Shown here: positions 1 through 9,828 of the stretch, in pieces
Position numbering within the stretch: position 1 is the first letter of the stretch
Layout: each line of letters opens with the position of its first letter
Assembly: GCA_026214975.1 (NCBI GenBank)
Contig: CM047810.1
Location: 91,380,560-91,444,559 of the forward strand
Length of the DNA: 64,000 nt
Reading direction: 5' to 3'
Origin: Gentiana macrophylla
Taxonomy: Eukaryota > Streptophyta > Magnoliopsida > Gentianales > Gentianaceae
Notes under the pieces: model-generated
The model's input: only the letters and a program-made list of their open reading frames with translations
What the model was told of the DNA's origin: nothing
The model's database searches: none
Position numbers and translations under genes: made by a program

Positions 1-1301
1 CAAAGCCGGAAATATAGTTATGACCTAAACTAACTAAATAAATCTATTCTATAACTAAAAAGAAGAATAAAATTCTAAAATAGCAATGAAGACAAAGGCA
101 CAAAGATAATTTCAATTAATTTTAACGAAGAACAAACATTGATCCACCTATCCCGCAACCCTCAATTTCTACTCTAGATTGTTTAATGAAGATTTAATAA
201 AGATGTGGTTCACCTATCAAAGGTATGAACTTCTAATCTCTTAGAAAAGTTCGCATATTAATCTCTCATCTCTCGATCTTAAAGATTAACGCTTCCATAA
301 CAAAGGTGTAAGATTTCTCAATCTAGCAACCTAGAAATTTAACCTAGAAACTCTCGTTATTTTTAGGTTAAAAATCTAATCTTTACTACGGTGATCTAAG
401 TCTAACAATGATTCTCATCAAACGTTAAACATCAAATAGCAACAATCCATCGATATAATTGCATAACAATATAAAAGCATAATAAAGATACAAACTTTAT
501 TTAAAACTCACAAAACATCCAAGATTCGAAATCAAAACGCTGCACGATCGGCTTCACAAGGCTTGTTCAAATTGCTTAGCCTCTATTCATCGTTGATATG
601 CAAATATTATAAATAAAAAGTAGAAGAAATTGTGTTCTTGGTAGCAGGAAAACGCAGCTAGGGCGCCCCCAAGGGGGCTTGTGGCCGCCTAGGGTCGAAT
701 TGTGTGTCTTAGGGTTCAGAAAAATGCGTGTATTTATAGATTTCTAGGTCGGTTTAGGCAATGGCGGTGGATGGACGCCCGTCCAGTGCCTCTGGACGCC
801 AGTTCAGTCTATGTAAACTTTTCGAGTCGGGCCGAATCTTCTCAAACGCCAGTCCTATGCAATTCTGGACGCCCGTCCAGGAAAAACTTCAAAACTCGAA
901 TCGACTTCCTCTCTTACGCTGCGTTCACTTCTTCTCGACGCCACCCACCGGACGGGTAACGACGCGCGCTCGAGACTTGACTTCAAAGCTTCACTTGAAC
1001 TTCAACTTGCATCTCTTTTCCCTTCCATTTAATCTCCCAAGTGAACATCTTTTTAGCTCATATAATGCCATGCAAATGTACCTACAACACGATAGAAACA
1101 TGCAAATTGTAGAAACATATATACAGATGGAAAATCATCGATAAAAACACGTAATAAGCTCGAGTTTGCTAGTAAATTGTTTACATACCCATTCTTTCAA
1201 TATTTCACTTAAACTCATACTTTTCTATAAAAAGTAATAAAATACGAAGAATATTTCTACGGAATAAAGCGATAAAAAAACCATAAAAATCACCGTTAAC
1301 A
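1..1301 (-). repeat. ATH-1 3' LTR, truncated by window edge
   Basis: It aligns with 6139-7444 of the 5' LTR almost base for base, so about 209 bases lie off the left edge. It ends in ...ttaaca at 1301, the CA end on the plus strand. On the minus strand a TATA box (TCTATAAATA) sits at 731-740. Upstream of it in transcription sense are the palindromes at 772-785, 792-807 and 865-880. The predicted 85-127 aa reading frames at 702-1144 recur in the other LTR and carry no protein signature; they are not genes. Confidence 0.9.
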
Positions 1302-1345
1302 ACGCCTCCACACTTAGTTTTTGCTCGTCCCGAGCAAAACAAAAC
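1302..1345 (-). promoter_or_regulatory. ATH-1 terminal hairpin plus polypurine tract (PPT)
   Basis: In sense orientation this reads GCTCGGGACGAGC (1323-1335, 5-bp stem with GGA loop), then AAAAA, then CTAAGTGTGGAGGCG directly before the 3' LTR. The PPT primes plus-strand DNA synthesis in LTR elements (established). The hairpin just upstream recurs in NA-2, NA-3, NA-7 and NA-10. Confidence 0.75.
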
Positions 1346-3089
1346 AAGAAAACCATGGACTTACTTGAACAGTGAACCACATAAAATCCCATATATCAAA
1401 TCACAACCGGTCGACTAGCATCAAAAACATACATCCCATGCAATAAACGATTACTCGAATGTGTAGTGTGTGCAAAGCCTTCTTCAACTTCCACCGATTC
1501 CATACTTGACAATTAAAATCAAGCTAACCGACCAATACCCATTAAAGACAGATAATGAATCACCCTGACTATACATACGCCCTACAAAACTACTCACGTC
1601 ATGACTAGAGTAATACATGTGTTTTCAAAATCTTTTCAGTCGTACCCAGAGGATATTCCCTACAACATATACCTTGGTCTATACTGGGGATAAGGTAGGC
1701 GATAACTAAGTCTTTCACTTATTCATACCAAATTCCTTATGTAAGTTGATTTAATTATCCTTCACGTGTAAACGCACCTCAGAATGAGCTCTTGCCCGTC
1801 ATAGAAGAATAGGATATTCGAGATATACCCTACCTTACTCAAATCATAAAGCAGTTTCTTATGACTGTCGTGAGTTTTTGGTCATGATACCTCACTCGAA
1901 TCATCGACCAGCTTTCGACACACCCAATTAATTCATCTATTTTTTTCTTCTCTTCTATTTATTTTTTTTTTAAAAACAACTTTTTAAAGCACAATAGTCA
2001 CGTTTCGCTTATAACATTCAGGCTTCGGTATATTCACGATACTTCCTACTTCAATTCCAACTACGCACATATTACAATTTCCATGACATTAGCACTCAGC
2101 TAACGGTCTGATAACCAGAATCAAACATCATCGGTTTAAATGGGTACAGTTTCCTAAGTTCAGCTCGTCATCGAAGAGGCTTACGTGAAAAGAATTCAAG
2201 TAAAGGCTTATTTATCAAAGGTCTATGCAAAAATACTAGTCAACCCGCACAAGTATGAGAATATGACAAGTAAGTAAGCCAAAATAAAATCATGCTCGGG
2301 ACATTTTTTAAAAAAAAAAATTCAAAATTTGTTGAATTTTTGAAGAATGGTGGTAAGCATAATAAATTAAGCACATTGTAGGTACAACCAATCCCTCCCC
2401 CACACTTAAATAACAACATGTCCTCATGTTGTGCAGAATAAGAAAAACTTAGCTGGTTTGTAGTTCGAAGGTGGCAATTCTGGAAGTGGTCATGAGTCAG
2501 ATCCAGAAATGCTTGAAGAAGTCAGTAGACTGTGGACCATCCACCGGAAAACTGGCATCGTCTGAAAGCTCACAAGTGCTATCGTGAATATCCTGCACAC
2601 TTCAAAAAAACGGACCTTGGGGGTAGGGGCACAAAAGATGATAGACAAGGCATTATCATGGAACAAAGCATAAGCAATGCAAAAATTGACAAAAACCGAA
2701 TCTATGTGAAAAGTAGTGCACAAATGTAACATCGGCAGGAAGGAAGGAATCACATGGATTTTTCAAATTCAGCTCATGCAAGTTACCTGGCCACAAAAAC
2801 CGACACCAAAACCCAAGATGACCCAAAACAAAACAAAACAAGACTATTACAATGAGAAGAAAACTATCTTTCGTCGTTTACCCAACAAAAACAGAACGAT
2901 AATAACAATAAAAACTATTCTTATTATTGGGTTGCCTCCCAACAAGCGCTTTGTTTAGTGTCTTTGGCTGACACACGCATTATTCAGCCTGGATCGTGCC
3001 ACTTAATCTTCCTTCCGCCACTACTTCGTGTAAGCTCGGTCATCGGTGTGGCTACTGAAACAAAGATCTCACACATGGGGTCGGGTTCT
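1346..3089 (-). other. ATH-1 3' untranslated region between integrase and 3' LTR
   Basis: There is no convincing reading frame; the 60-90 aa frames at 2490-3155 overlap on both strands and show no motif. Full Athila elements often have an env-like ORF here and none is visible. The stretch 1634-1716 is related to NA-10 at 44390-44470. A second hairpin-PPT module lies at 2393-2432. A short inverted repeat (ttgggttgcctcccaa) sits at 2927-2942. Confidence 0.6.
2391..2432 (-). promoter_or_regulatory. ATH-1 internal hairpin plus PPT-like module
   Basis: The sense strand reads ACAACATG-AGGA-CATGTTGT (perfect 8-bp stem, 2413-2432), then TATTTAAGTGTGGGGGAGGGAT. The order (hairpin, A/T-rich gap, TAAGTGTGG run) copies the terminal module at 1302-1335, about 1.1 kb closer to gag-pol. 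The matching NA-10 site at 57055-57091 has the same stem. A role as a second plus-strand primer is inference. Confidence 0.6.
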
Positions 3090-3737
3090 TTACCGCTTCC
3101 AAACATTCTTAATTTTCCCCATTGTAGACTTCTTCTTCTTCAGTCTTCTCTTTAACTGTGCCTCCCATTTAAACTCTTCCATATCCCAACTACCGGTCAT
3201 AACTTCTTCTACCAAACCACTGCCGTCATCCTCTGAAAACAAGTCGGGTGAAAATTCGTCAAACTCATTGACTTCCGAAGTACCACACCCGAGGATGTCG
3301 AGGAAATGAACAATCAAAGGTTTCTCTTTGGGTTGACCAATATAATGCTTACACCTTTGACCATTCACTCTAAACGGCTGGTCACCATGACCTCTTAGTT
3401 CTAAAACACCTCCAGGAATGATTTGTAGAATTTCAAAGGGGCCGGACCAACGTGTCCTCAACTTTCCAGGAAACAGGTGTAACCTGGAATTGTACAATAA
3501 AACTTGCTCCCCAACTTGAAATTCTTGCTTCTTGATCTTGGTATCATGAAGGAGTTTCATCTTATCCTTACTAATCCTGGCATTCTCGTAGGCTTGGAGT
3601 CTAAACTCGTCTAACTCATGCAACTGCTGCAGTCGGTGTTCACCACATGATTTGGCATCAAAGTTTAAGAACTTAATGGCCCAATACGCTCTATGCTCTA
3701 ATTCGACTGGCAAGTGGCATGATTTTCCATACACCAT
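3090..3737 (-). pseudogene. ATH-1 integrase C-terminal part (Athila type)
   Basis: Open frame of 215 codons. It starts at the Athila-typical stretch MVYGKSCHLPVELEHRAYW, continues through a helical segment, then the RWSGPFEI GPF/Y module of gypsy integrase C-termini (about residues 95-102) and a basic KRRLKKKKS tail near the end. The GPF/Y module binds DNA non-specifically and helps integrase multimerise (established for Ty3/gypsy). A gap and frame change separate it from the core at 3785-4213. The acidic middle (residues about 155-180, SEDDGSG) is family-specific. It belongs to the gag-pol reading strand. Confidence 0.85.
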
Positions 3738-3784
3738 CTGATAGGGTGATGTGCCTATGGAGTATTATAGGCAGTTCGATATGC

Positions 3785-4213
3785 CTATAGTACATCATCC
3801 AATTTAAGACTCCAGTCCTTTCTGTGGCTGTTGACTACTTTCTCCAGGATCTTCTTCAAGCTTTGATTGCTTCTCTCGACCTGGCCACTAGTCATAGGGT
3901 GATATGGTGTGCCAGTTTTATGCCGGACACCATATTTCTCAAGTACTTTTTCTAGTGGTCGGTTGCAGAAGTGTGTCCCTTCATCACTTATCAAGGCACG
4001 TGGACACCCAAATCTCACGAAGATGTTTTTCTTAAGAAAATTCATGACCGTTTTGTGATCATTGCGAGAAGTGTCTTGAGCCTCCACCCATTTTGATACA
4101 TAATCGACACAGACTAAGATGTATTTATTACCACAGGAAGATGGGAACGGGCCCATAAAATCAATCCCCCATACATCGAAGACTTCACATTCAAGAATGG
4201 GCTTCAATGGCAT
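3785..4213 (-). pseudogene. ATH-1 integrase catalytic core (Athila type)
   Basis: Open frame of 142 codons with the DDE triad visible: D in [10 protein letters not shown] (residue about 18), D in ISDEGTHF (about 77) and E in GQVERSNQ (about 113). This enzyme inserts the cDNA into host DNA. The motif wording ([23 protein letters not shown]) is typical of Athila integrases. The frame begins at [16 protein letters not shown], which in intact relatives follows directly after the zinc-binding part; here a frame break at about 4214-4273 separates them. A second break at 3738-3784 separates it from the C-terminal part. All catalytic residues survive, but the gene is in at least three pieces. Confidence 0.88.
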
Positions 4214-4273
4214 GTCAAAACGCCTTGTTAGAGCTCCGGTTCGTTGGCACTGTCACAAAGCTTTACTAAAGCT

Positions 4274-4669
4274 TCAGATCCTTGAAGATCGTGGGCGATA
4301 GAAACCAGATTGAAAGATCATGGCAACGGTTTTCCAATGACCGAAGTGACCACCAGTAGGTCCACTGTGGCATTGTTCAATAATGTCACGTTGCTCAGAT
4401 TCTGGAACACATCTTCTTAACAATCCGTCCTTGCATATCTTGAAGAGGTAAGGTTCATCCCATACAAAGGTTTTCACATCAGAGAAAAATTTCTTCTTCT
4501 CCTGATATGAAAATTCCGGATTTAAGTATTGGGAATGTAAGAAGTTGGCGATAGAAGCATACCAAGGAATATCAGGAGTGCACTTGTCTAGATGCATAAC
4601 ATTCTGGAGAGGAAAGTAAAGGTCTATCCTTTCAGGTTCTTCCTCGTCTTCATCCTTCATTCTAGACAT
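4274..4669 (-). pseudogene. ATH-1 RNase H end plus integrase zinc-binding domain
   Basis: A frame of 131 codons. The first residues (DDHMSRM, continuing upstream to about 4684) match the end of RNase H, which in gypsy elements finishes in (A)DHLSR. The HHCC-type zinc domain follows: H in EQCHSGPTGGHFG, then the stretch leading to FYRP. The two cysteines expected downstream are not in this frame, so the finger is broken at its end near 4274. It is separated from the gag frame by only a few bases, showing that protease, RT and most of RNase H were removed. Confidence 0.75.
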
Positions 4670-4677
4670 ATGATCAT

Positions 4678-5550
4678 CTACTTTGTTTCCACTTTCTTAC
4701 TAGATGAGATCACCTCCCGACTTCCACTAAATTCTTTATTTCTCAGGGGATCAGCCACCTGAGTACTCTCATCCAGAACAGGGAAACCACTAAGTTGAGT
4801 GTCGGACCTTACATTCATAGCACTAGCCTCTTCTCCACCATAAGGGAGTGTGGGAGCTAGATCAGTGCATTGGTCTTGACTCCACTCAGTCTGAGCCATT
4901 TCTCCCATCTGTCTCTCAATATTCTTAAGCCGACTAAGAGGGCATTGGAAATTATCATTTTGATCCTTCTGATACGCGTCCCAAATAGCTCCAAAGTCAC
5001 TAGAGTGAGGGGCTTGAGAGTTATGAAAATTTTGTGGAAACGAGTGACTAGACCGACTCTGTAATATAGAATTGGGATTGTTCGGCCAATTATAGTTGAA
5101 CCATTGATTTTGATCGGAAAAATTTAAATTTTGGTTCTGACTGAAGTTGGGGTTTTGATTAAAATTCTGGTTTTGATTGAAACCCTGATTTTGAAAATTG
5201 CTGTGGCCAGAGAACTGATCGTTAAATTTCTGATTATTCTGGCCAAAGAAGCCGTTCTGTCCACTATTGGGACATAAACGAGCAGTATGTCCCAAATTGT
5301 CACAATTCTGACATGTGACTGGACTGTACTGTCCCTGATTTTGGGCAGTGTTAACTTGATACGCAGGAGGGGAAAGAAGTTGACACTGGCCAACCGAATG
5401 GCCAGGTTGACAGCATCTTCCACAGAACAGAACTTGTGAGTTCTGTGGAAAAGACGGGGTCTGATTCATAGGATTAAGCGACATTTGAAGAGCTGCCATC
5501 TGCTGTTTCAGCATGGCGATATGATCTTGCATAATCCTAGTTGATGACAT
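4678..5550 (-). CDS. ATH-1 gag, C-terminal (nucleocapsid) part
   Basis: Open frame of 290 codons starting MSSTRIMQDHIAML. Gag coats the element RNA in cytoplasmic particles. Two CCHC zinc knuckles are visible: CGRCCQPGHSVGQC (about residue 43) and CQNCDNLGHTARLC (about 80). A low-complexity Asn/Gln/Phe repeat region follows (residues about 100-165), then an acidic tail. The large N-terminal gag domain usual in Athila is absent, so this is a shortened gag; the ATG lies directly after a leader related to NA-10. The frame stops at a TAG that overlaps the start of the RNase H/integrase piece in another frame. Confidence 0.8.
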   Translation of the reverse strand: MSSTRIMQDHIAMLKQQMAALQMSLNPMNQTPSFPQNSQVLFCGRCCQPGHSVGQCQLLSPPAYQVNTAQNQGQYSPVTCQNCDNLGHTARLCPNSGQNGFFGQNNQKFNDQFSGHSNFQNQGFNQNQNFNQNPNFSQNQNLNFSDQNQWFNYNWPNNPNSILQSRSSHSFPQNFHNSQAPHSSDFGAIWDAYQKDQNDNFQCPLSRLKNIERQMGEMAQTEWSQDQCTDLAPTLPYGGEEASAMNVRSDTQLSGFPVLDESTQVADPLRNKEFSGSREVISSSKKVETK

Positions 5551-5905
5551 TTTTTTTTAGAAAAGATAAAGAAACAGAAAAAGAAACGGAAACAGAAAAA
5601 GAAACCTACCTACAAAAAATTTAAAACAGAAAACAAGAAAACAATAAAAGGGAGAAAAACGTGTTGAAAGCTTCTGAGCCCAAAATGGAAAAGAAAACAG
5701 CAGATTTTGACCTCGAAAACGGTGCCAAGCCGTTTGCCACGTCATCGGCGTCGGAACGAGCTTTCCGAATTGGGGTCCTGCGCGCCAAACCGACACCGGA
5801 GCCGAAAGTTATGGCCAAAATACTACCATGTGCCCTAATGATCCCTTTTATCCAAACTTATAACAGAAAATCAGAAAAATTAATAAACTAGACAACCGTA
5901 CCGAT
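5551..5905 (-). other. ATH-1 5' leader
   Basis: Noncoding stretch between primer site and gag. About 250 bases (5640-5860) are clearly related to NA-10 at 59080-59300, for example both contain gagcccaaaatgga and cggcgtcggaacgagcttt. In retroelements the leader carries dimerisation and packaging signals (established); conservation between a coding and a non-coding element fits that role (inference). The small frames 5557-5891 are not genes. Confidence 0.6.
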
Positions 5906-5923
5906 TCCCCGGCAACGGCGCCA
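5906..5923 (-). promoter_or_regulatory. ATH-1 primer-binding site, tRNA-Asp
   Basis: The minus strand reads TGGCGCCGTTGCCGGGGA, which is complementary to the 3' end of plant tRNA-Asp(GTC) including CCA. It lies 6 bases inside the 5' LTR, where reverse transcription starts. Confidence 0.9.
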
Positions 5924-5929
5924 AAAACT

Positions 5930-7444
5930 TGTCTCGGATTTTATCTAAGCAAAACAAACAAGTAATAAAAATAATCCGGTTTACCCCAAGTGCAGGGATT
6001 GTAGTATAGCAGTTACAACCGGAGTCGAATCACAGGGAATCGAGATTGGTCTAGTTCTTAATTTTTCTAAAGGTTGTCAAGAAAAATAACTAAAAATGAA
6101 AACGAAGAAACAATAAACTGGACAGAGGGTTGTCAATCCAAAGCCAAGAAATATAGTTGCGGACCTAAACTAACTAAATAAATCTATTCTATAACTAAAA
6201 AGAAGAATAAAATTCTAAAATAGCAACGAAGACAAGGCACAAAGATAATTTCAATTAATTTTAACGAAGAACAAGCATTGATCCACCTATCCCGCAACCC
6301 TCAATTTCTACTCTAGATTGTTTAATGAAGATTTAATAAAAATGTGGTTCACCTATCAAAGGTATGAACTTCTAATCTCTTAGAAAAGTTCGCCTATTAA
6401 TCTCTCATCTCTCGATCTTAAAGATTAACGCTTCCATAACAAAGGTGTAAGATTTCTAAATCTAGCAACCTAGAAATTTAACCTAGCAACTCTCGTTATT
6501 TTTAGGTTAAAAATCTAATCTTTACTACGGTGATCTAAGTCTAACAACGATTCTCATCAAACGTTAAACATCAAATAGCAACAATCCATCGATATAATTG
6601 CATAACAATATAAAAGCATAATAAAGACACAAACTTTATTTAAAACTCACAAAACATCCAAGATTCGAAATCAAAACACTGCATGATCGGCTTCACAAGG
6701 CTTGTTCAAATTGCTTAGCCTCTATTCATCGTTGATATGCAAATATTATAAATAAAAAGTAGAAGAAATTGTGTTCTTGGTAGCAGGGAAACGCAGCTAG
6801 GGCGCCCCCAAGGGGGCTTGTGGCCGCCTAAGGTCGAATTGTGTGTCTTAGGGTTCAGAAAAACGCGTGTATTTATAGATTTCTAGGTCGGTTTAGGCAA
6901 TGGCGGTGGATGGACGCCCGTCCAGTGCCTCTGGACGCCAGTTCAGTCTGTATAAACTTTTCGTGTCGGGCTGAATCTTCTCAAACGCCAGTCCTATGCA
7001 ATTCTGGACGCCCGTCCAGGAAAAACTTCAAAACTATGAATCAGCTTCCTCTTCTGGACGCTCGTCCACTTTTTACGACGCCTTGATCCCACCGGGACGG
7101 GTAACAGACGCACGTTCAGACTTGACTTCAAAGCTTCACTTGAACTTCAACTTGCATCTCTTTTCCCTTCCGTTTAATCTCCCAAGTGAACATCTTTTTA
7201 GCTCATATAATGCCATGCAAATGTACTACAACACGATAGAAACATGCAAACTGTAGAAACATATATATAGATGGAAAATCATCGATAAAAACACGTAATA
7301 AGCTCGAGTTTGCTAGTAAATTGTTTCCATACCCATTCTTTCAATATTTCACTTAAACTCATACTTTTCTATAAAAATTAATATAATACGACGAATATTG
7401 CTACGGAATAAAGCGATAAAACACCATAAAAATCACCGTTAACA
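5930..7444 (-). repeat. ATH-1 5' LTR, complete
   Basis: 1515 bases, TG at 5930 and CA at 7444 on the plus strand. It contains the conserved U5 motif (6024-6038), a minus-strand TATA box at 6870-6879 and palindromes at 6911-6924, 7004-7019 and 7054-7068. It is similar to the left LTR with scattered substitutions and short indels. The third palindrome has a related but altered counterpart in the left LTR. Confidence 0.9.
6870..7068 (-). promoter_or_regulatory. ATH-1 LTR promoter: TATA box with upstream palindrome cluster
   Basis: TCTATAAATA on the minus strand (6870-6879) is the likely core promoter. Upstream in sense direction are three copies of a GC-rich inverted repeat, CTGGACG-CC-CGTCCAG and variants. 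They are rich in CG dinucleotides in an otherwise AT-rich LTR. A role in transcription or silencing is inference. Confidence 0.6.
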
Positions 7445-7937
7445 TGACACACCCTCAGAAAAACAGCCATAACTTTGTCTGTAGACCTCCGATTTGAGTG
7501 ATTCAAGATGCGCTGGAAAGCTCATTCAATTGGCTACAACTGTCATGAAGATGTCATTCCCAGAAAATGCTTCTAAGGTGGATCAAAATTCAGATCAATA
7601 GAAGGTATAGTTGTAGTACCACCGCGTTTTGATCCGTTTGAACGTTTAAGCTTCGGGCACACGTTCCAATCCTCGTATCTCGCCTTCCGGACATCTCAAA
7701 CACCTAAGTCCTGTACAAAATCACAACAAATACCACACATAATCCCTATAGGACACTAGGGTGACCGAGAGTGTAGTAAATTACACCGAAAAAGACCGAG
7801 AATCCCGGACTTTACATCCTAGGTCCCGAAATGACAACCAAGGTGTAAATACATCAAAATACAACCAAATGTCTTAGAAAACATATAAAACGAGGTATAA
7901 ACGGGGTAGAAAATGATAGCCAATTTGACTCTCATCA
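7445..7937 (-). repeat. NA-2 3' LTR, inner remnant
   Basis: It starts tgacacaccctcagaaaaac directly after the ATH-1 LTR and matches 11897-12400. It ends ...ctcatca at 7937. The junction at 7444/7445 is the ATH-1 insertion point. Confidence 0.85.
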
Positions 7938-7975
7938 ACTACTCCCTACTTAGCATTTGCTCGCCCTCGAGCAAA
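7938..7975 (-). promoter_or_regulatory. NA-2 terminal hairpin plus PPT
   Basis: The sense strand reads GCTCGAGGGCGAGC (7959-7972, 5-bp stem), then AAATG, then CTAAGTAGGGAGTAGT directly before the LTR. Same layout as in ATH-1 with a family-specific PPT. Confidence 0.7.
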
Positions 7976-9828
7976 AATGAGCGATTCAAAAATAAAGATG
8001 GAGTCAACATTGCAATCATACATCTAGTCTATAAGAATTGAAATGGTAAAACACAAGTAAATGACACAAATTCATAAGATTTAAGTTCTACCTTGTATCG
8101 AGAAAAGAACGTGTGTGTGTGTGTATAGCTTTTTCATCATTTATCACCAATGACCGGTTTAGATTATAGTCATATAATGTACCGAGGCTACACCATAGGC
8201 TTATACGTCGTAAACATCTCCACTAATCAAGGTCAATCAAAGTCTAGTAGGGTCAGGTAGGACTTGATAGGTTGTAATGTTAAGCTAGGGTCGGGGCTAA
8301 CGAGAGGGATATTTACGATAAAATAGAAAGTAGAAACTGCAAGTGAGCTTTACCGAACATCGAACACTAAAACCGAAGCTCTTCCCTTCGTAGCGACGGA
8401 AGACTCAACTCCTTATAAGGATGCTCGCCTGAATAGTACAAACCATCAACCAAGTTTTAACCTATAATTCATCCAACCTTCCACTTCTCCTCATCATTCC
8501 ACAAGCTGGAGACATGCGTCATATCCAGGTCTAGTTCATACCTAAGCTTGTCAACCATGAACAAACCGCTACAGAACACAACAACATCTCCTTCTCCGTA
8601 CTAGATTAGAATAAGTACCCCTTCACCAACATCAACACAACAAAAATCAAACCCCAAAAAAATTGGCATTCCAAGAACTCTTATATATATACAACTTTTT
8701 TTTTTCTTTTTTTCTTTTTCTGTTTTCTTTTCTTCTCTTTTTTTCTCTTTTTTTTTCAAAACCACAAAAACGATCAAAGGCCGAAAAGACATAACATTCC
8801 ACCTCCTCCGGGATATACTCATTTTTACTGACACCACTCAAAAGATACGCCACTCCACCACCCCACACCATATCAGAAAATGTGAAAACAATAAGCTCAA
8901 TCTTGCAAGGTGGTCAAGGAAATGTAGACCGTAATAAAAGTTAAGGGCATTAGTAATTATGAGTTAGTGGCACAAAAGGTTAGTTCGGGTGGCGGTCTAA
9001 CCACCCTACAAAGGCTTAGAGGGGGAACTGAGGATACACATATAAGGGATGGCATTTGGCTCTGATCGGGTCAAAGAAATGCCATAACCGTCATCCCTTA
9101 TATAACAACGATGACCTTTCTATTTCGCCTCGAAGTTACTAATATAAGTTCTAGGTAACCGGGTCATTAATAGCTACCATAATCGTTCACTAGTGAAGGT
9201 GATTCATGAAGTCAAAGCTAACGTGATAAAGCTATTCCATTCTCAATACAAGATCCCAAAATGAAATGCATTCGTACAATCACTAGATGTTTAATCAAAG
9301 CAATACTATAGGCTCAATGTATCATCAACAATGTCAAAGCCATCAAAATTTCTAAAAACCGACTCATTTACACCAAAGGGATAGCAATCTCTAAGTATAA
9401 CTCGTTTGACATGAAAACGAAACATTGAAGCTAAACCAACCACCCCCTACTTTAAAACCAAACACGAATGATAAGGGCAGAAAACTTAGCTTACAACCGG
9501 AAAAATGCTCGAGTACGATCACGTGGCATCCATAAAAGTCCTCCCAGGGTACCTGTTCTAATATCAACAAGCAACACAACACATATGAGATACACAGGTA
9601 TGAAGATATTGAAATGAAACCAGACGGATCACCACAACTCATCAAAACCAAAAACACCACACTAGAACCCCCCAAAACAAACTTCTTCGGGTTATATAAC
9701 AACAAAACTTGCCCGAAGTATCATAATACAAACTAAAGAAACACAGTGAAACACGAGAGGAAAGGAAAAGCAATAAAAACACATTCTGAGTTTATAGTCC
9801 TCAGCTCGACTTTCTACCCCCAAACATG
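7976..9828 (-). other. NA-2 internal noncoding region
   Basis: No protein motif in any frame. It holds a pyrimidine-rich low-complexity tract (8695-8760) that creates Lys/Glu-rich false frames, a short GT run (8111-8122), and a PPT-like stretch at 9438-9456 (sense TTTTAAAGTAGGGGGTGG) that resembles this family's own terminal PPT. Confidence 0.55.

Larger units (their letters stand above)
1..7444 (-). mobile_element. ATH-1: Athila-type Ty3/gypsy LTR retrotransposon, left end cut by window
   Basis: Two near-identical LTR copies (1-1301 and 5930-7444) enclose a minus-strand internal region with a gag C-terminus and a three-piece integrase. The primer site (5906-5923) pairs with the 3' end of plant tRNA-Asp, as in Athila. 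The integrase has the Athila-type signatures [10 protein letters not shown] and MVYGKSCHLPVELEHRAYWAIK-like spacing. Protease, RT and RNase H are missing apart from a few residues at the RNase H end, so it cannot be autonomous. The right flank (tgaca, 7445-7449) lies inside the NA-2 LTR; the matching left flank is outside the window, so the target-site duplication is not verifiable here. Confidence 0.88.

Noticed and set aside
702..1144. Overlapping frames of 85 and 127 codons
   Set aside because: The same frames occur in the second ATH-1 LTR (6841-7256), without protein motifs; they are LTR sequence.
5906..5923. Possible tRNA-Asp gene fragments (also 29023-29040 and 59727-59744)
   Set aside because: Only the last 18 bases match and they sit at LTR edges; they are primer-binding sites.
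8601..8871. Lys/Glu-rich minus-strand frames
   Set aside because: They come from a T/C-rich low-complexity tract.
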